This document shows, piece by piece, positions 22,901 through 31,051 of a stretch of 64,000 bases of DNA. The notes beneath the pieces were generated by a model that had not been told where the DNA came from, ran no database searches, and saw nothing but the letters and a program-made list of their open reading frames with translations. This stretch comes from Siphonodentalium dalli (taxonomy: Eukaryota; Mollusca; Scaphopoda; Gadilida; Siphonodentaliidae), in contig CP136068.1 of the NCBI GenBank assembly GCA_032622095.1, positions 55,266,025 to 55,330,024 of the forward strand, in the 5' to 3' direction. The translations under genes and the position numbers were made by a program. How positions within the stretch are numbered: position 1 is the stretch's first letter; every line of letters begins with the position of its first letter.

Positions 22901-23108
22901 GAACCATGAACAGACCTATGTTTTCAAAGACCTAAGAAAATTGTTCCTCCCAAGCAAAAAGACACATTTTCAGCAGCATAACTCACCTCGTGAATCGACA
23001 GGGACCTGTGTACATGCGCCGCTGCCTGTTGGACATTTGTACAACACACCAGGCCGTTCTATATGTCCAATATAACTGTCTCTGTCTCTGGGAGCCCCAA
23101 CTAATAAC
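4716..23108 (-). CDS. Integrin alpha subunit, beta-propeller part (10 exons, partial gene)
   Basis: Minus-strand gene coding part of an integrin alpha chain, the cell-surface receptor subunit that pairs with a beta chain to bind extracellular ligands. I joined ten GT-AG exons (23108-22987, 19287-19166, 16634-16398, 15964-15916, 14399-14307, 13857-13772, 13253-13197, 6062-5925, 5324-5216, 4901-4716; 1199 nt). Every junction keeps phase. The product shows FG-GAP propeller blades in order: [67 protein letters not shown] and [20 protein letters not shown]. Cation-binding loops of D-x-D/N-x-D type occur in the last three blades. No I-domain lies between blades 2 and 3. By eye it is nearest to alpha4/alpha9, but the subfamily is not settled. 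The start and signal peptide, and the calf, transmembrane and cytoplasmic parts, were not found and probably lie outside the window. Introns are full of transposons. Confidence 0.93.
5216..5324 (-). CDS. Integrin alpha exon (blade 6 start)
   Basis: A 109-nt exon with TTTTCAG acceptor and GTGAGT donor. It codes a linker with the potential N-glycosylation site NLT, then [19 protein letters not shown]. The calcium loop DIDTDTFHD is completed by the first codon of the next exon. The reading phases agree on both sides. Confidence 0.93.
5925..6062 (-). CDS. Integrin alpha exon (blade 5, Ca loop)
   Basis: A 138-nt, 46-codon phase-0 exon (TTTTTTAG acceptor, GTGAGT donor). It codes [20 protein letters not shown] followed by ILVGSP and [22 protein letters not shown] is a canonical cation-binding FG-GAP loop. 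This is the strongest single exon match to integrin alpha. A TTAA-flanked transposon lies just 94 bp upstream of it in the transcript. Confidence 0.95.
6156..7236. mobile_element. TTAA-flanked element, 1081 bp (piggyBac-like, non-coding)
   Basis: Perfect 13-bp inverted ends ctctttcactgcc / ggcagtgaaagag are flanked on both sides by TTAA (6152-6155, 7237-7240), the target duplication of piggyBac-type elements. No transposase frame is visible, so it is a non-autonomous copy. It contains five CACGTG boxes (6441-7035). It lies 94 bp upstream of an integrin exon, within the intron. Confidence 0.85.
6439..7035. promoter_or_regulatory. Cluster of five GGTCACGTG E-boxes
   Basis: GGTCACGTG occurs at 6439, 6459, 6633, 6812 and 7027. 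The copies at 6633-6644 and 6812-6823 are perfect 12-bp palindromes GGTCACGTGACC. This is the core site of bHLH-zip factors such as USF, Max or MITF. All lie in the TTAA element, so any regulatory role is speculative. Confidence 0.4.
7628..8531. mobile_element. hAT-like non-autonomous element, 904 bp, 8-bp TSD
   Basis: Inverted ends cagacctgtttaat / attaaacaggtctg are flanked by an identical 8-bp duplication gttccaat (7620-7627, 8532-8539). An 8-bp duplication with CAG-type ends indicates the hAT superfamily. No coding frame is seen. Its ends contain repeated gggaga blocks. A related end occurs at 16879. Confidence 0.88.
9250..9560. mobile_element. Small TTAA-type foldback element, 311 bp
   Basis: Imperfect inverted ends (CCCCTTCATGACGGGAGC, left; CCCTTCCGTGACTGGAGC read from the right) with TTAA on the right (9561-9564) and CTAA on the left. 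The interior has a near-perfect 99-bp hairpin (9281-9379) followed by a second partial copy of one arm. Confidence 0.65.
10217..12295 (+). pseudogene. hAT transposase (BED finger to hATC), one in-frame stop
   Basis: Cut-and-paste transposase of the hAT superfamily, close in layout to ZBED-type proteins. The frame runs 693 codons with one internal TGA at 11039-11041 (codon 275). The N-terminus has a BED zinc finger: W21, C42-x2-C45, H61-x4-H66. RNase H-like core motifs TTDCWT (D187) and TTDNAAN (D254) match the first two catalytic acids. The C-terminus has the hATC dimerisation region with [15 protein letters not shown] and NKRSSLDP. The sequence around the stop (WPHIRCF, stop, [12 protein letters not shown]) is a conserved hAT motif, so the stop replaces one residue. 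Apart from it the frame is open, so the break is probably recent, or could be a sequencing error. Confidence 0.92.
12380..12416. repeat. Poly-C run of 37
   Basis: An uninterrupted run of 37 C, 85 bp after the transposase stop and inside the hAT element. On the other strand this is a G37 tract that could form stacked quadruplexes. Its exact length is likely variable or uncertain. Confidence 0.97.
13197..13253 (-). CDS. Integrin alpha micro-exon (VYIFENDL)
   Basis: A 57-nt, 19-codon phase-0 exon with a clear TTTATTTGTAG acceptor and a GTATAC donor. It codes [13 protein letters not shown] and ends with GLK. It supplies exactly the outer strand expected between GEIGA and IGGYFGYD. It is too short to be noticed as an ORF and was found by looking for the missing segment. 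The right end of the hAT insertion is about 270 bp further along the transcript. Confidence 0.88.
13772..13857 (-). CDS. Integrin alpha exon (blade 4)
   Basis: An 86-nt exon (CACCAG acceptor, GTAAGA donor) that codes [14 protein letters not shown] and then [11 protein letters not shown]. The GYSV and AGGPR...IGA strands fit blade 4 of integrin alpha, which has no calcium loop here. It ends in phase 0 and continues into the short exon at 13197-13253, giving GEIGA-VYIF. Confidence 0.9.
14307..14399 (-). CDS. Integrin alpha exon (blade 3-4)
   Basis: A 93-nt exon with ATTTTAG acceptor and GTATGT donor. It codes [13 protein letters not shown], then [15 protein letters not shown] and NAS are potential N-glycosylation sites. 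[10 protein letters not shown] corresponds to the S/N-Y-L-G-Y-S-V start of blade 4, shared across the exon junction. Confidence 0.9.
15190..15900. repeat. 'ccataactc' dispersed repeat with acggacgg tail
   Basis: Three to four degenerate copies of a roughly 150-bp unit (ctaagtaaaaaaagggccat, caaacccatattcgaact, aagttatcatccggaaacc), ending in an acggacggacgg / gcacgcac tail and a small cccccgaa...ttcgggg hairpin. Located in an integrin intron next to the 49-nt exon. Confidence 0.8.
15916..15964 (-). CDS. Integrin alpha exon (SLLMGAPG)
   Basis: A small 49-nt exon (TTTTTAG acceptor, GTAAGC donor) that codes [16 protein letters not shown] plus one base of a split Gly codon. The L-L-M-G-A-P-G strand is the FG-GAP core of blade 3. 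Both flanking junctions keep the frame. A repeat of the 'ccataactc' family ends only about 20 bp beyond its donor side. Confidence 0.9.
16398..16634 (-). CDS. Integrin alpha exon (VCAHRW, blade 2-3)
   Basis: A 237-nt, 79-codon phase-0 exon bounded by ATCCAG and CAG|GTGTGC. It begins [11 protein letters not shown], the conserved C-A-H/P-R-W element, and continues through a variable loop ([14 protein letters not shown]) to [11 protein letters not shown] and the end of the domain near EYSQ. The loop is longer and richer in hydrophobic residues than I expect. No I-domain follows. Confidence 0.93.
16879..16975. mobile_element. Related hAT-like end fragment
   Basis: Begins cagacctgttta and continues with gggag/ctcccgat-rich sequence like the inner side of the right end of the 7628-8531 element. 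I did not find a matching second end, so it is a truncated copy or its far end has diverged. Confidence 0.55.
17887..18987. mobile_element. hAT-like non-autonomous element, 1101 bp, 8-bp TSD
   Basis: Ends tagggttgccacga / its near-complement tcgtggcaagccta are flanked by an identical 8-bp duplication aacataat (17879-17886, 18988-18995). Subterminal sequence is rich in attaatcgactaat-type motifs on both sides. A 91-codon open frame at 18648-18923 has no recognisable domain. It lies in an integrin intron. Confidence 0.9.
19166..19287 (-). CDS. Integrin alpha exon (blade 2, NNQWLG)
   Basis: A 122-nt exon with acceptor CTTTTCAG and donor GTGAGT. The reading enters with two bases completing the previous codon and ends in phase 0. 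The product has a basic stretch (GRRRRFS) and then [12 protein letters not shown], matching the N-Q-W-L-G signature of integrin alpha blade 2. It joins in frame to VCAHRW of the next exon, giving KVAVCAHRW. Confidence 0.92.
19920..19969. repeat. (GA)n microsatellite
   Basis: About 25 GA dinucleotides in an integrin intron. Confidence 0.97.
20220..20740 (-). mobile_element. LINE retrotransposon ORF2 C-terminal remnant
   Basis: The minus strand codes the tail of a non-LTR retrotransposon polymerase. [17 protein letters not shown] (near 20735-20690) is the motif after the reverse-transcriptase domain. [11 protein letters not shown] and a C-x-C ... H-x4-C cluster ([17 protein letters not shown]) at 20510-20380 are the C-terminal part. 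The two pieces are in different frames and the segment between them is shorter than usual, so there is an internal deletion and a frameshift. Clade is not assigned; Jockey/CR1-like is possible. It lies in an integrin intron in the same orientation as the gene. Confidence 0.85.
20760..22690. repeat. 'caagatggctgctggtgg' repeat arrays in an integrin intron
   Basis: Degenerate units of about 170-180 bp with ggctcccatctagaggtcac, gaagatccatatgaa, gtcatgcaaagagtaaaatc and caagatggctgctgg, in blocks 20760-21480 and 21940-22690. The same family recurs at 55530-56390. No coding potential seen. Confidence 0.85.
22987..23108 (-). CDS. Integrin alpha exon (propeller blade 1)
   Basis: A 122-nt exon with acceptor TTTTGCAG and donor GTGAGT on the minus strand, starting in phase 1. 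It codes [11 protein letters not shown] followed by [13 protein letters not shown] and ACTQVPVDS. The LLVGAP strand and the nearby Cys pair are typical of the first FG-GAP blade of integrin alpha. It is the most 5' exon I can identify. The preceding exon should carry the signal peptide and the FGYSV-type start of this blade, and I could not find it upstream. Confidence 0.92.
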
Positions 23109-23476
23109 CTGCAAAATGTGAAGGAGATATGTCAATATGTATGTCTGATGACTAATTCATTCAGCTCAGCATTTCTAAAAAACCTTATGAGCAAAGTGAG
23201 CAAGGAAGTACCTTGGGGGGTAAGGGGGTTAGGGGATAAGTGCCTCACCCCCATCCAAAAATTTCTTAGTAAAGTTGGAAATACCAAGTGAAGTATAGAT
23301 CTACTAGAAAGTTTTTGGATACTAAGTCATTAGGCCTAAAAAAACAACCTTTGTTTCTGCTATCCTGCTGACCCTAATTGAACTGCCGAGATCTACACAT
23401 TTTATTTTGGGATATCGGAACTCAAAATATTTTTTTAATATTTTTTATTTAAGTTTTTATGTTTTGTTAACATTAA

Positions 23477-23580
23477 AGGGGTACTGTACACTAAATAAAC
23501 TTTTTTAAATTGGGTCATGTAGTTTAATTGATACAGTTATGGTATTAAATTGAAGTTATCTATTTTTGTAAATATTCAAG
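23477..23580. mobile_element. TTAA-element end, related to 52453-53044
   Basis: TTAA (23473-23476) followed by aggggtactgtac, identical to the end of the 592-bp element. I saw no second end, so this is a solo or decayed copy. Confidence 0.55.
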
Positions 23581-23683
23581 TATCCAATATGATTGTAATT
23601 AACTACATGTATAGTCAATGCTATGCAGTCACACCGCTATTAATTGTAACTTGCAGTCTTGCACTATACATATATATCTCTTT

Positions 23684-23790
23684 TCTCTCTCTTTCTCTTC
23701 CCTCCCCTAACATGCATGTCCCACACCACAAGCTCTCTCTCTCCCTCTCTCTCTCTATCTTGCAACCTCTCTCCCTCCCTCTCTCTGACC
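23684..23790. repeat. (CT)n-rich tract
   Basis: Interrupted ct/cctc simple sequence. It produces an artefactual serine/leucine-rich open frame. Confidence 0.85.
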
Positions 23791-23924
23791 CCTCATTTTT
23801 TTTATTAATAATGTTAATAATGTCTGACAACTACAAAAAATTTCCAATCCATCCTGCTGCAGCCACCGCGCTAGTTTCTCCACTTATTAAAGGTGGGTAT
23901 TGAATTCACCACAGAGGTGAAGAC

Positions 23925-25060
23925 TTAATACAAGACAGTCAATGACTGTGGGTCATTCACCAGACTGTAAAGACTGAGAAGACTGGGACTCTGAAGACCA
24001 TAAGAGTTAGTACTTGTCAAAATCACATAAAAACAAGTAGTTGTCTAAACAAGAAAATAGCTAGAGGGTCTCCGTTAAGCAGTGTCCACATGGAAAGTTT
24101 CAACCACACGCCCCTGATACCTCCCATCCATATAGTCCATCGCCTGTCTGTCGCCTCCTAACTTAAGAAAACACACTCCCAAGTTCGTAAAAATTCCTTT
24201 GCACATGTTGGATTTTACAACTGATATCTCAAGCTTTCCCAATTGTTGCAAAGTTCCAACCTGACATTCCCCTTTTTTTAATGGCTGACCCCATTGAAAG
24301 ATATTTCAATCCAAACTCTCCATGGACCCTATACACCAAATGCCAATCTAACCTATTTTTAAAATGTAACCCAGTCACATGAGGATCATTCATACTCTAT
24401 ATAGGCTAAATAGGCCTAATGACTCTTGAGTAGAAGACGTTTTAAGAATTACCATGGGGGAAAGTTATGTCCCTGGTCTAACCCCTATTTGACCTGGTGA
24501 CCCTATTTGAACAAATCTGAATCCCAGTCACCTAAGGACCCTCCATGCAAAATATAAGCTAAATATGCTAAAGGATTCTTGAGAAGATGTTTTAAGAATA
24601 ACTATGGAGGTAAAAGAGTTATGTCATTGGCTCTGCCCCTATTTGATCCAGTGATCCAATTTGAACAAATCTGAATCATAGTCACACAAAGACCATCCAT
24701 ACCAAATATATGCTGAATAGGGCTGATGGTTCTTAAGAAGAAGGTGTTTTAAGAAATACTAGAGAGGGAACAAGGTGCGTCCATGGCTCTTATGTTATTT
24801 GACCTGATGAACAAATTTGAACAAATCTGAATCCCTGTCAACCAAGGACTCTGAATACCAAATATAAGCTGAATAGGTCTGATGGTTCTTGATAAAAACA
24901 TTTGAAGAATTACAATTGATGGACAAGTTATGTCCCTTATTTGACCCAGTGACCCCATTTGAAAAAAAAAGGTATCACAGTCACCCAAGGACCCTCCATA
25001 CCAATTTAAGTTGAATAGGTCTGATGGTTGTTGAGAAGAAGACTATAGATCCACCAGAGA
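23925..25060. repeat. 'ttatgtccctggctc' repeat family, copy 1
   Basis: Head: cagtcaatgactgtgg, cagactgtaaagactgagaa, caagttcgtaaaaattcctt. It is followed by about five units of roughly 150 bp containing tttgacccagtgacc, aaatctgaatc, ccaaggaccctccatacc and gctgaatagg. It ends ctccaccagagacttggtctca. The same head occurs at 63525. Further units at 27040-27415. Confidence 0.85.
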
Positions 25061-25077
25061 CTTGGTCTCAGATGAGA

Positions 25078-25240
25078 TAAACGAGAGGCCGATCACGATC
25101 GGCAGATGTTAACCCATCCCTTGGCGATAAAAATTTAATATGATCGGATAAATCAGAGTTTTGGTGTTGAATTTTAGAGTATACTGTTATGTACTATTAT
25201 AGACAAATGTACATAACACAAATTATTGGAATTTATGGGT
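25078..25240. repeat. 'cgagaggccgatcacgatcggc' family, copy 1
   Basis: Starts with the palindrome gccgatcacgatcggc, then ttaacccatcccttggcgat and gagtatactgttatg, ending attattggaatttatgggtc. Partners at 38254-38430 and 58735-58800. Confidence 0.8.
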
Positions 25241-25449
25241 CACTGGCATTTATATAAGAGAATGCACTGGTACAGGATCTGTAATGCTAAACCACCACAG
25301 CCAGCAAGTCCGTGGGTTAAATGTGTAGGTGTGACCTGGACATGGAATACTTGGGTTAAGAGAGTCCAATTTAAGTTTACAATAATAATGTGTCCTAGTA
25401 TACAGATAAGCAACCTCACCACTGACCCATTAATATCAATTATATAGCA

Positions 25450-27415
25450 CAGCTGTCAAAAAATCACAGGAATTGTTTATGTTGAACACTGACCTCTATT
25501 AAACCAATAACAATTATAATGATATCAGACCATCTGAAGATATAACTCTGCAGCACAGATGTCCAAGTCTACTGTTAATATCATGTGATGTTTATTGTTG
25601 AATCTTATTTTAAATTAGATACCATAGACTTCTTTATCAGATTATTTGCACATTGGCATAAGAGACATCAGAAAATAATATAGCTTTATCAATAGCTAAG
25701 TAGTCCAAATGCAATTGGTGAATTGGATTTAATGTTGCTCCAAACAGATTTACCAGTACATAACACAAGATTTTGGACCGATTTAATCAAATTTGGTGTG
25801 GTGATTCGGGGTACCCTTGGCAGAGTTATAATGGTTATAATTGTTTTTAATTATTTTAAAAAATTAAAGGGACACATTGGAAATCTTTTTATCAACTTGT
25901 GTCATAATCACCAATATCTAAATGAAAACAAATGACATTTTTTTTTTTATTATTATAAAAGTTAAAAATAAAAAAAATTTAAAATTGATTTATTTTTTCT
26001 ATTTTTTTGGTTTTGAAAAATGGTCATAACTCCTTTAAAATAAATCGGATCAAACCCATATTCGAACTAGATCTGTATTTTGGGCTGTGAAACTCACATA
26101 CCAAATTTGGTTCCAATCAGATAAAAAATGTTTGAGTTATGGCAGAATGTGTGAATTCTAAGTCGAAAAAGGGCCATAACTCTGTAACAAAAACTCGGAT
26201 CAAACCCAAATTCGAACTCGATCTGTATTTTGGGCTGATATACCCATATACAAAATTTGCTTCTGATTGGATAGAAAATGTTTGAGTTATCGCATTACAC
26301 GTGAAGTGTCTACGGACGGACAGACGGACGGACAGACAGACGGACGAATGACGAGTGGTCAATCCGGACAACGACACTATGTTTACCATACATGGTATGG
26401 GTAAACATAAAAAGCCCCTCCTCTTCCATCCAGTTTTCCATATATATAATAGTGTGAGAACACAGGTATTTATTTTTAATGTCAGAATCACACTTGGCAT
26501 CATTTTTCTCCATGAATAAAACAAACTTAAGAATGTGGATTGCTAGTTATCATAGCCATTCTGGGCCATTTATATACAAACTGTGACACAGGCATGGCAT
26601 ATGCTGGTTACCAGTAGAAGAATGGGATTATTCCGCACAGAGCTGTCACATTACAGTCACAAGCAGATTTAATTTCAATCACAACTGCCATAATGACTTT
26701 ATAATCACCTTTCTGACTTCTATGCTGTTATTAAGTAAACATTCTGTCTCCTATATCTCAGATAGTTGTATGTGCTGTGTACATATGTTCTGGATTTTAG
26801 AGTGATTTAAAACCAAATTTGCTGTTGGGACTCCAGGTATCCCTGGGGATGTTATAATGGCAATAGTTTTTCATATCTTTTAACAAGTTTAAAAAATAAA
26901 TAAATAAAAAATAAAAAAAATCTTTGAACAAGGAGTTGAATCTAAATTAATCCGTCTAATTGTTCTTAATTGAGCAATGAGTTAAATCTGGAATTTTATT
27001 TTTTTAATTGAGCAATGAGTTCAATCCAAATTTTTTTTTTTTTTTAGTTATGTCCCTGGCTCTGCCCACATTTGACCCAGTGACCTCATTTGAACAAATC
27101 TGAACCCCAATCACCCAAGGACCCTTCATACCAAATATGAACCCATTCGGCCTGATGGCACTTGAGAAGAAGTTGTTTTAAGAATTACTATGGAGGGAAA
27201 GAGTTATGGCCCTGGCTCCGCAACTATTTGACCCAGTGACCTCATTTGAACAAATCTGAATGTGAGTCACCTAGGGAACATCCACACCAAATATGAACCC
27301 ATTCGGTCCTATGGATTTAAAGAAGATGTTCAAAGAATTGTTGACGGATGGATGGACGACGGACGAGGAGTGATGACTATAGCTCCACCGGAGACTTCGT
27401 CTCAGGTGAGCTAAA
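25450..27415. repeat. Gene-free repeat stretch upstream of MTG1
   Basis: Holds two fragments of the 'ttggtgtggtgattcgg' family (25750-25880 and 26800-26900), a 'ccataactc' repeat with acggacagacgg tail and inverted tatgtttaccatac / gtatgggtaaacata end (26010-26415), and 'ttatgtccctggctc' units (27040-27415). No exon seen. Confidence 0.7.
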
Positions 27416-28364
27416 AAGCAAACACTTGTTGTCTAATCCTAATATGCTACCAGCCTACCACCATATTCCATTGTATCATTGTACATGTATGTTCTATTGA
27501 CACTTATTATATGTGATGTTGATTTAATTGGAAATAAAAATTGAGTCGCAAGACGCACTCGCAGTCATGAGCCGGGGTTCGAAAAAAATAAGAAAAAAAT
27601 TTGCACTGTCTCAAATTTACACTTGCTTCTCAAGACAAAATGGTTTGTGAAACAGTTGATTGTTTCTTCTTTAAACACTGACTGAATTTACCAGCCAGTG
27701 CCTGTTGGTGCTTGGAGGTTAAACTGGGGTGGGCATTATATTGTTGAAATATTGAATAATTGGAAACTATTGAGGGGTTTAAAATAACAAAAAAGTTGCC
27801 TTTGGGAATGTTTTGATTTTCCACACTAAAAAAAACAAAACAATTTAAATGCGTATTTAGAAAAAGTTAAGTTGGAGCTTTCCCAAATTTGGAAATCCAA
27901 TTGACCATGAATTCAATAAATAGAGGGCGTAAATTTTAAGATTGACAACTTCAGTATAGCCATATAATGAATCTATAGGGGACTCGGATAAATTTCTATG
28001 AACTACTTGTAAATGGGAGATTTTATTTGGGTGCGAATGGGTTATTTAAGCGATATTAAACATCATTAGAATATAGGCTAAATATGTCGTATTATGTACA
28101 GGACTTCATCCAACATGTTAGCTGTTGAAGGGTTGACATGTCAGTTGATGGAACATCCATATAGTTACTATAATTGAGATGAATTTGTCGTTATCCCATA
28201 GTTTTGAGTACTAGGATATCGAAATACATAGGGCTGACAATGACTAATGCGATTTTAATTGAGCAATTCTATTCAAACAACTGTACATAGTAATATATGG
28301 GTTAACTCGGCGCAGTATCCATTTCGCAAATTAGAGTTATCTCTCTTATATCCGGGTAGTTAAA
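27416..28364. other. AT-rich region before MTG1, nothing recognised
   Basis: No repeat or exon recognised. The MTG1 promoter should lie in its last few hundred bases; I see no clear TATA or initiator element. Confidence 0.5.
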
Positions 28365-28388
28365 ATGGATGCCTCCACTGTGAGATAA
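28365..28388 (+). promoter_or_regulatory. Possible upstream ORF before MTG1
   Basis: An ATG in fair context (aaaATGG) opens a 7-codon frame ending in TAA, 57 bp before the MTG1 start. If the transcript begins upstream of it, it could reduce translation. The transcript start is unknown. Confidence 0.3.
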
Positions 28389-28445
28389 TTTGTTTCGCGC
28401 AATTCAGTTAATCGTTTGTGCCAGGATAACAATACATATAACGTA

Positions 28446-29432
28446 ATGAGATTAACGAGGATTGTGTTCACTGTTCTCAGAGGATTCCGGAAAACATTCA
28501 CCGTTCCCGATAAGGACGTGGCGAAATGGTATCCGGGCCACATGAAAAGTGGTCTCGAAAACATGCTGTCTGTACTTCGTGGGGTCGATTGCGTCATTGA
28601 GGTACACGACGCGCGTGTTCCGTTTTCCGGCCGTAATAAGAGATTCCGTGACCTGATTGCACTTAGACCACATCTGTTGCTTCTGAATAAAAGTGACCTA
28701 GCGGATCTTACAGACCGTGACCAAATTGAGCTAAAACTTCGCAGAAGGGGCGTTGATGAAGTTTTGTTCACAACTTGCACACACTTTACGGATAAGTTCA
28801 TTAAGTTTTCACTGATTCCCGAGATAGAGAAGCTTATTCTCTCAAGACCGAGATACCACAGAGCCGACGCACCAGAGTATAACCTGATGGTCATCGGAAT
28901 TCCTAATGTCGGAAAATCTACCTTTATCAACTCACTGAGGAATGCTTCGATTAAACTGAAGGGGAAAGCAACGACAGTCGGCGCCAAAGCTGGGGTTACC
29001 AGAGGGGTTTCACAGAAAATCCGGATATGTTTTAATCCAGAAATGTTTCTTATTGACACCCCGGGTATATTGGCCCCAGATACACAGAAGAAAGCTCAAA
29101 TGATTCTTAAACTAGCTTTATGTGCGTGTTTACCGGATCATGTTATCGGTGTACATATAATGGCAGATTTTCTCCTGTTCTGGTTGAACTCAAATCAGAA
29201 GTTTGAATATGTGACACTATTTGATATGAAGGAACCTTGTGACGATATATTATATGTGCTTGGACATATTGCTAAACTACAAGGATATACACTCAAAAGG
29301 CGAGACCAAACTAACACCTATGTTACTCGTCTTGACTTTAATGCCGCCGCAAATCATTTCATTAACTCTTTCAGAAGAGGTGATCTAGGCAAAATGATGT
29401 TGGATAATGATGTTGTTATGAAAATAGATTGA
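28446..29432 (+). CDS. MTG1: MTG1-type mitochondrial ribosome-associated GTPase, single exon
   Basis: A 328-residue protein of the YlqF/MTG1 family, circularly permuted GTPases that act in mitochondrial large-subunit ribosome assembly at the inner membrane. G motifs appear in permuted order: NKSD (G4, residues 81-84), GIPNVGKST (G1, 151-159), TRG (G2, 185-187) and DTPGI (G3, 204-208). WYPGHM (28-33) and DARVPFSG (55-62) are family signatures. The first about 20 residues (MRLTRIVFTVLRGFRK) are basic and hydrophobic without acids, as in a mitochondrial presequence. I chose the ATG at 28446 because it is the first ATG after the in-frame stop at 28386; length is close to human MTG1. The whole gene is one exon, unusual for this gene in animals. 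A 7-codon upstream ORF (28365-28388) may lie in the leader. Confidence 0.95.
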   Translation: MRLTRIVFTVLRGFRKTFTVPDKDVAKWYPGHMKSGLENMLSVLRGVDCVIEVHDARVPFSGRNKRFRDLIALRPHLLLLNKSDLADLTDRDQIELKLRRRGVDEVLFTTCTHFTDKFIKFSLIPEIEKLILSRPRYHRADAPEYNLMVIGIPNVGKSTFINSLRNASIKLKGKATTVGAKAGVTRGVSQKIRICFNPEMFLIDTPGILAPDTQKKAQMILKLALCACLPDHVIGVHIMADFLLFWLNSNQKFEYVTLFDMKEPCDDILYVLGHIAKLQGYTLKRRDQTNTYVTRLDFNAAANHFINSFRRGDLGKMMLDNDVVMKID

Positions 29433-29735
29433 TATTTCTCTCTGTTGTGTCACGTACTAGTGAGTAGTCCTAGTCCTATATAAGTTAAAAGTGTTCCCCT
29501 GTCAACATGGGTGGCTCAGTTGACCAGTATGGTCTGGAGCGATGATAAAGCTGCATATAATGGTATTAATCTAGATATATACGCGCATCTTTGTTATCCA
29601 TTAACACTCATGGAATTAAGTGATTCGTGTATCTGGACAAGTTTGTCAGTTTCTTAACTTGCTTTTCTTGGATCAGTGGTTTCTACGTGCATCGAGGTGA
29701 CCTATCGGTATCTGCTGAAAGGAGCGATAATCCTC

Positions 29736-29741
29736 AATAAA
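29736..29741 (+). terminator. Candidate poly(A) signal for MTG1
   Basis: AATAAA about 300 bp after the MTG1 stop, the first clear one I saw downstream. In AT-rich sequence such a match has limited weight. Confidence 0.35.
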
Positions 29742-30331
29742 CCATAGAAACCCGTCCTCACGACCAACATTACGCAATTGTTGTACAATGTGTATATTGT
29801 AATACCGGAACGGGAGGGTATGTACTAGTATGTATCTCTTCTCACATATGCTCGGCCTGCTCACCAGACCTGCATGTGACACCGTTCTATTCGATCTTTG
29901 ATCGTCGCAACGACGGGAATATATATACAATAACCCCCCCGAGTTACATATATCTTTCAAATACGATGACCATGCAGATGATTGTTCGTATTTTTTATTG
30001 CATAAAATTATATTTACACAAGTGTTGTCATCACTAAATCCAGCATTCTGATTGGTCGGCGCCCACGTGGCTAGTTGCAGTTATTTCTCGGTGAATGCGA
30101 AACGCCTCATAACACAAAGCTAATAACACCATCGATACGTCATTAGGTTTGGAAAGACGAACGCGTAATGCTTTGGGCGCATTTTGACTCGCGCAGGATT
30201 GACTTAATACATCATCGGGTTTCAACATGAAGAGAAATTGTTCCTATTAACTTTTGCCAAGGGTGCTATTGGGTATTTTGGGCTGATCTTGTCACGATAC
30301 ACTTTTCGATTTAAATATATTTACAAAAGTG

Positions 30332-30703
30332 GCTTTTTCGCTAAATGTATATAAATATAAGGATTAACTGTCATGTGGACTATTTTTATGGAGATGTAAC
30401 GGTGAGGTAAGTGGACATAACTTGTATGTAAACGGTTTTTACACAAGTTATGTCCACTTACCTCACCGCTACATCTCCATAAAAACAGTCCACATGACAG
30501 TTAATCCTTATATTTATATACATTTAGCGAAAAAGCAAATATAAGGATTAACTGTCATGTGGACTATTTTTATGGAGATGTAACGGTGAGGTAAGTGGAC
30601 ATAACTTGTATGTAAAACCCTTCGGGTTTTACACAAGTTATGTCCACTTACCTCACCGCTACATCTCCATAAAAACAGTCCACATGACAGTTAATCCTTA
30701 TAT
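30332..30703. repeat. Two tandem long hairpins (double foldback)
   Basis: First hairpin 30332-30536 has 94-nt arms with only two mismatches, both forming G-U pairs in RNA, and a 17-nt loop. Second hairpin 30539-30703 reuses the same arm core (ggattaactgtcatgtggac) and closes with gtaaaaccc-ttc-gggttttac. The two are direct repeats of one another. Flanking sequence shows no obvious duplication. Likely a MITE copied in tandem. Confidence 0.9.
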
Positions 30704-30967
30704 AAATCTCACGGGCGCGATATTATTACGCCATATACATAGGGTGTACACATGTACATTGCGGGGCTGTTCTGGCGATGTAAGTGGAGACATCCATGGA
30801 GGTTCTGTTTATAGAAATGTGATTAAAAAGGTACCAGCAATTTCCGGAAGTGGTTAGACTTTTTTCAGGATGTATGTACTCGCCGATGTCTCTTCGCCGT
30901 TGTCTCATTGTTGCAGTATGTAACTTTTATGACAGCGTTAACTGCTTTCGATATTTAGGTGTAGACA

Positions 30968-31029
30968 ATGGCTGGACAACTTTTGAAGAGGTTATATTGC
31001 GGGAACACAATGTATAATTTAATGTTCAG
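30968..31029 (+). CDS. Possible first coding exon (unrecognised)
   Basis: ATG in good context (gacaATGG) opens MAGQLLKRLYCGNTMYNLMF and runs into cag|GTAACT, a plausible donor, in phase 2. The peptide is basic and free of acids, as in a mitochondrial presequence. I found no partner exon downstream, and an inverted-end element begins 22 bp after the donor. It may be chance. Confidence 0.2.
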
Positions 31030-31051
31030 GTAACTTTGCTGTACTGTAAAA

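Noticed and set aside
28346-29059. 237-codon minus-strand frame
   Set aside because: Antisense shadow of the MTG1 gene.
29505-29560. tRNA-like box A (ggtggctcagttgaccag) downstream of MTG1
   Set aside because: No box B (GGTTCGA) at the right distance and no cloverleaf; not called as a tRNA or SINE.
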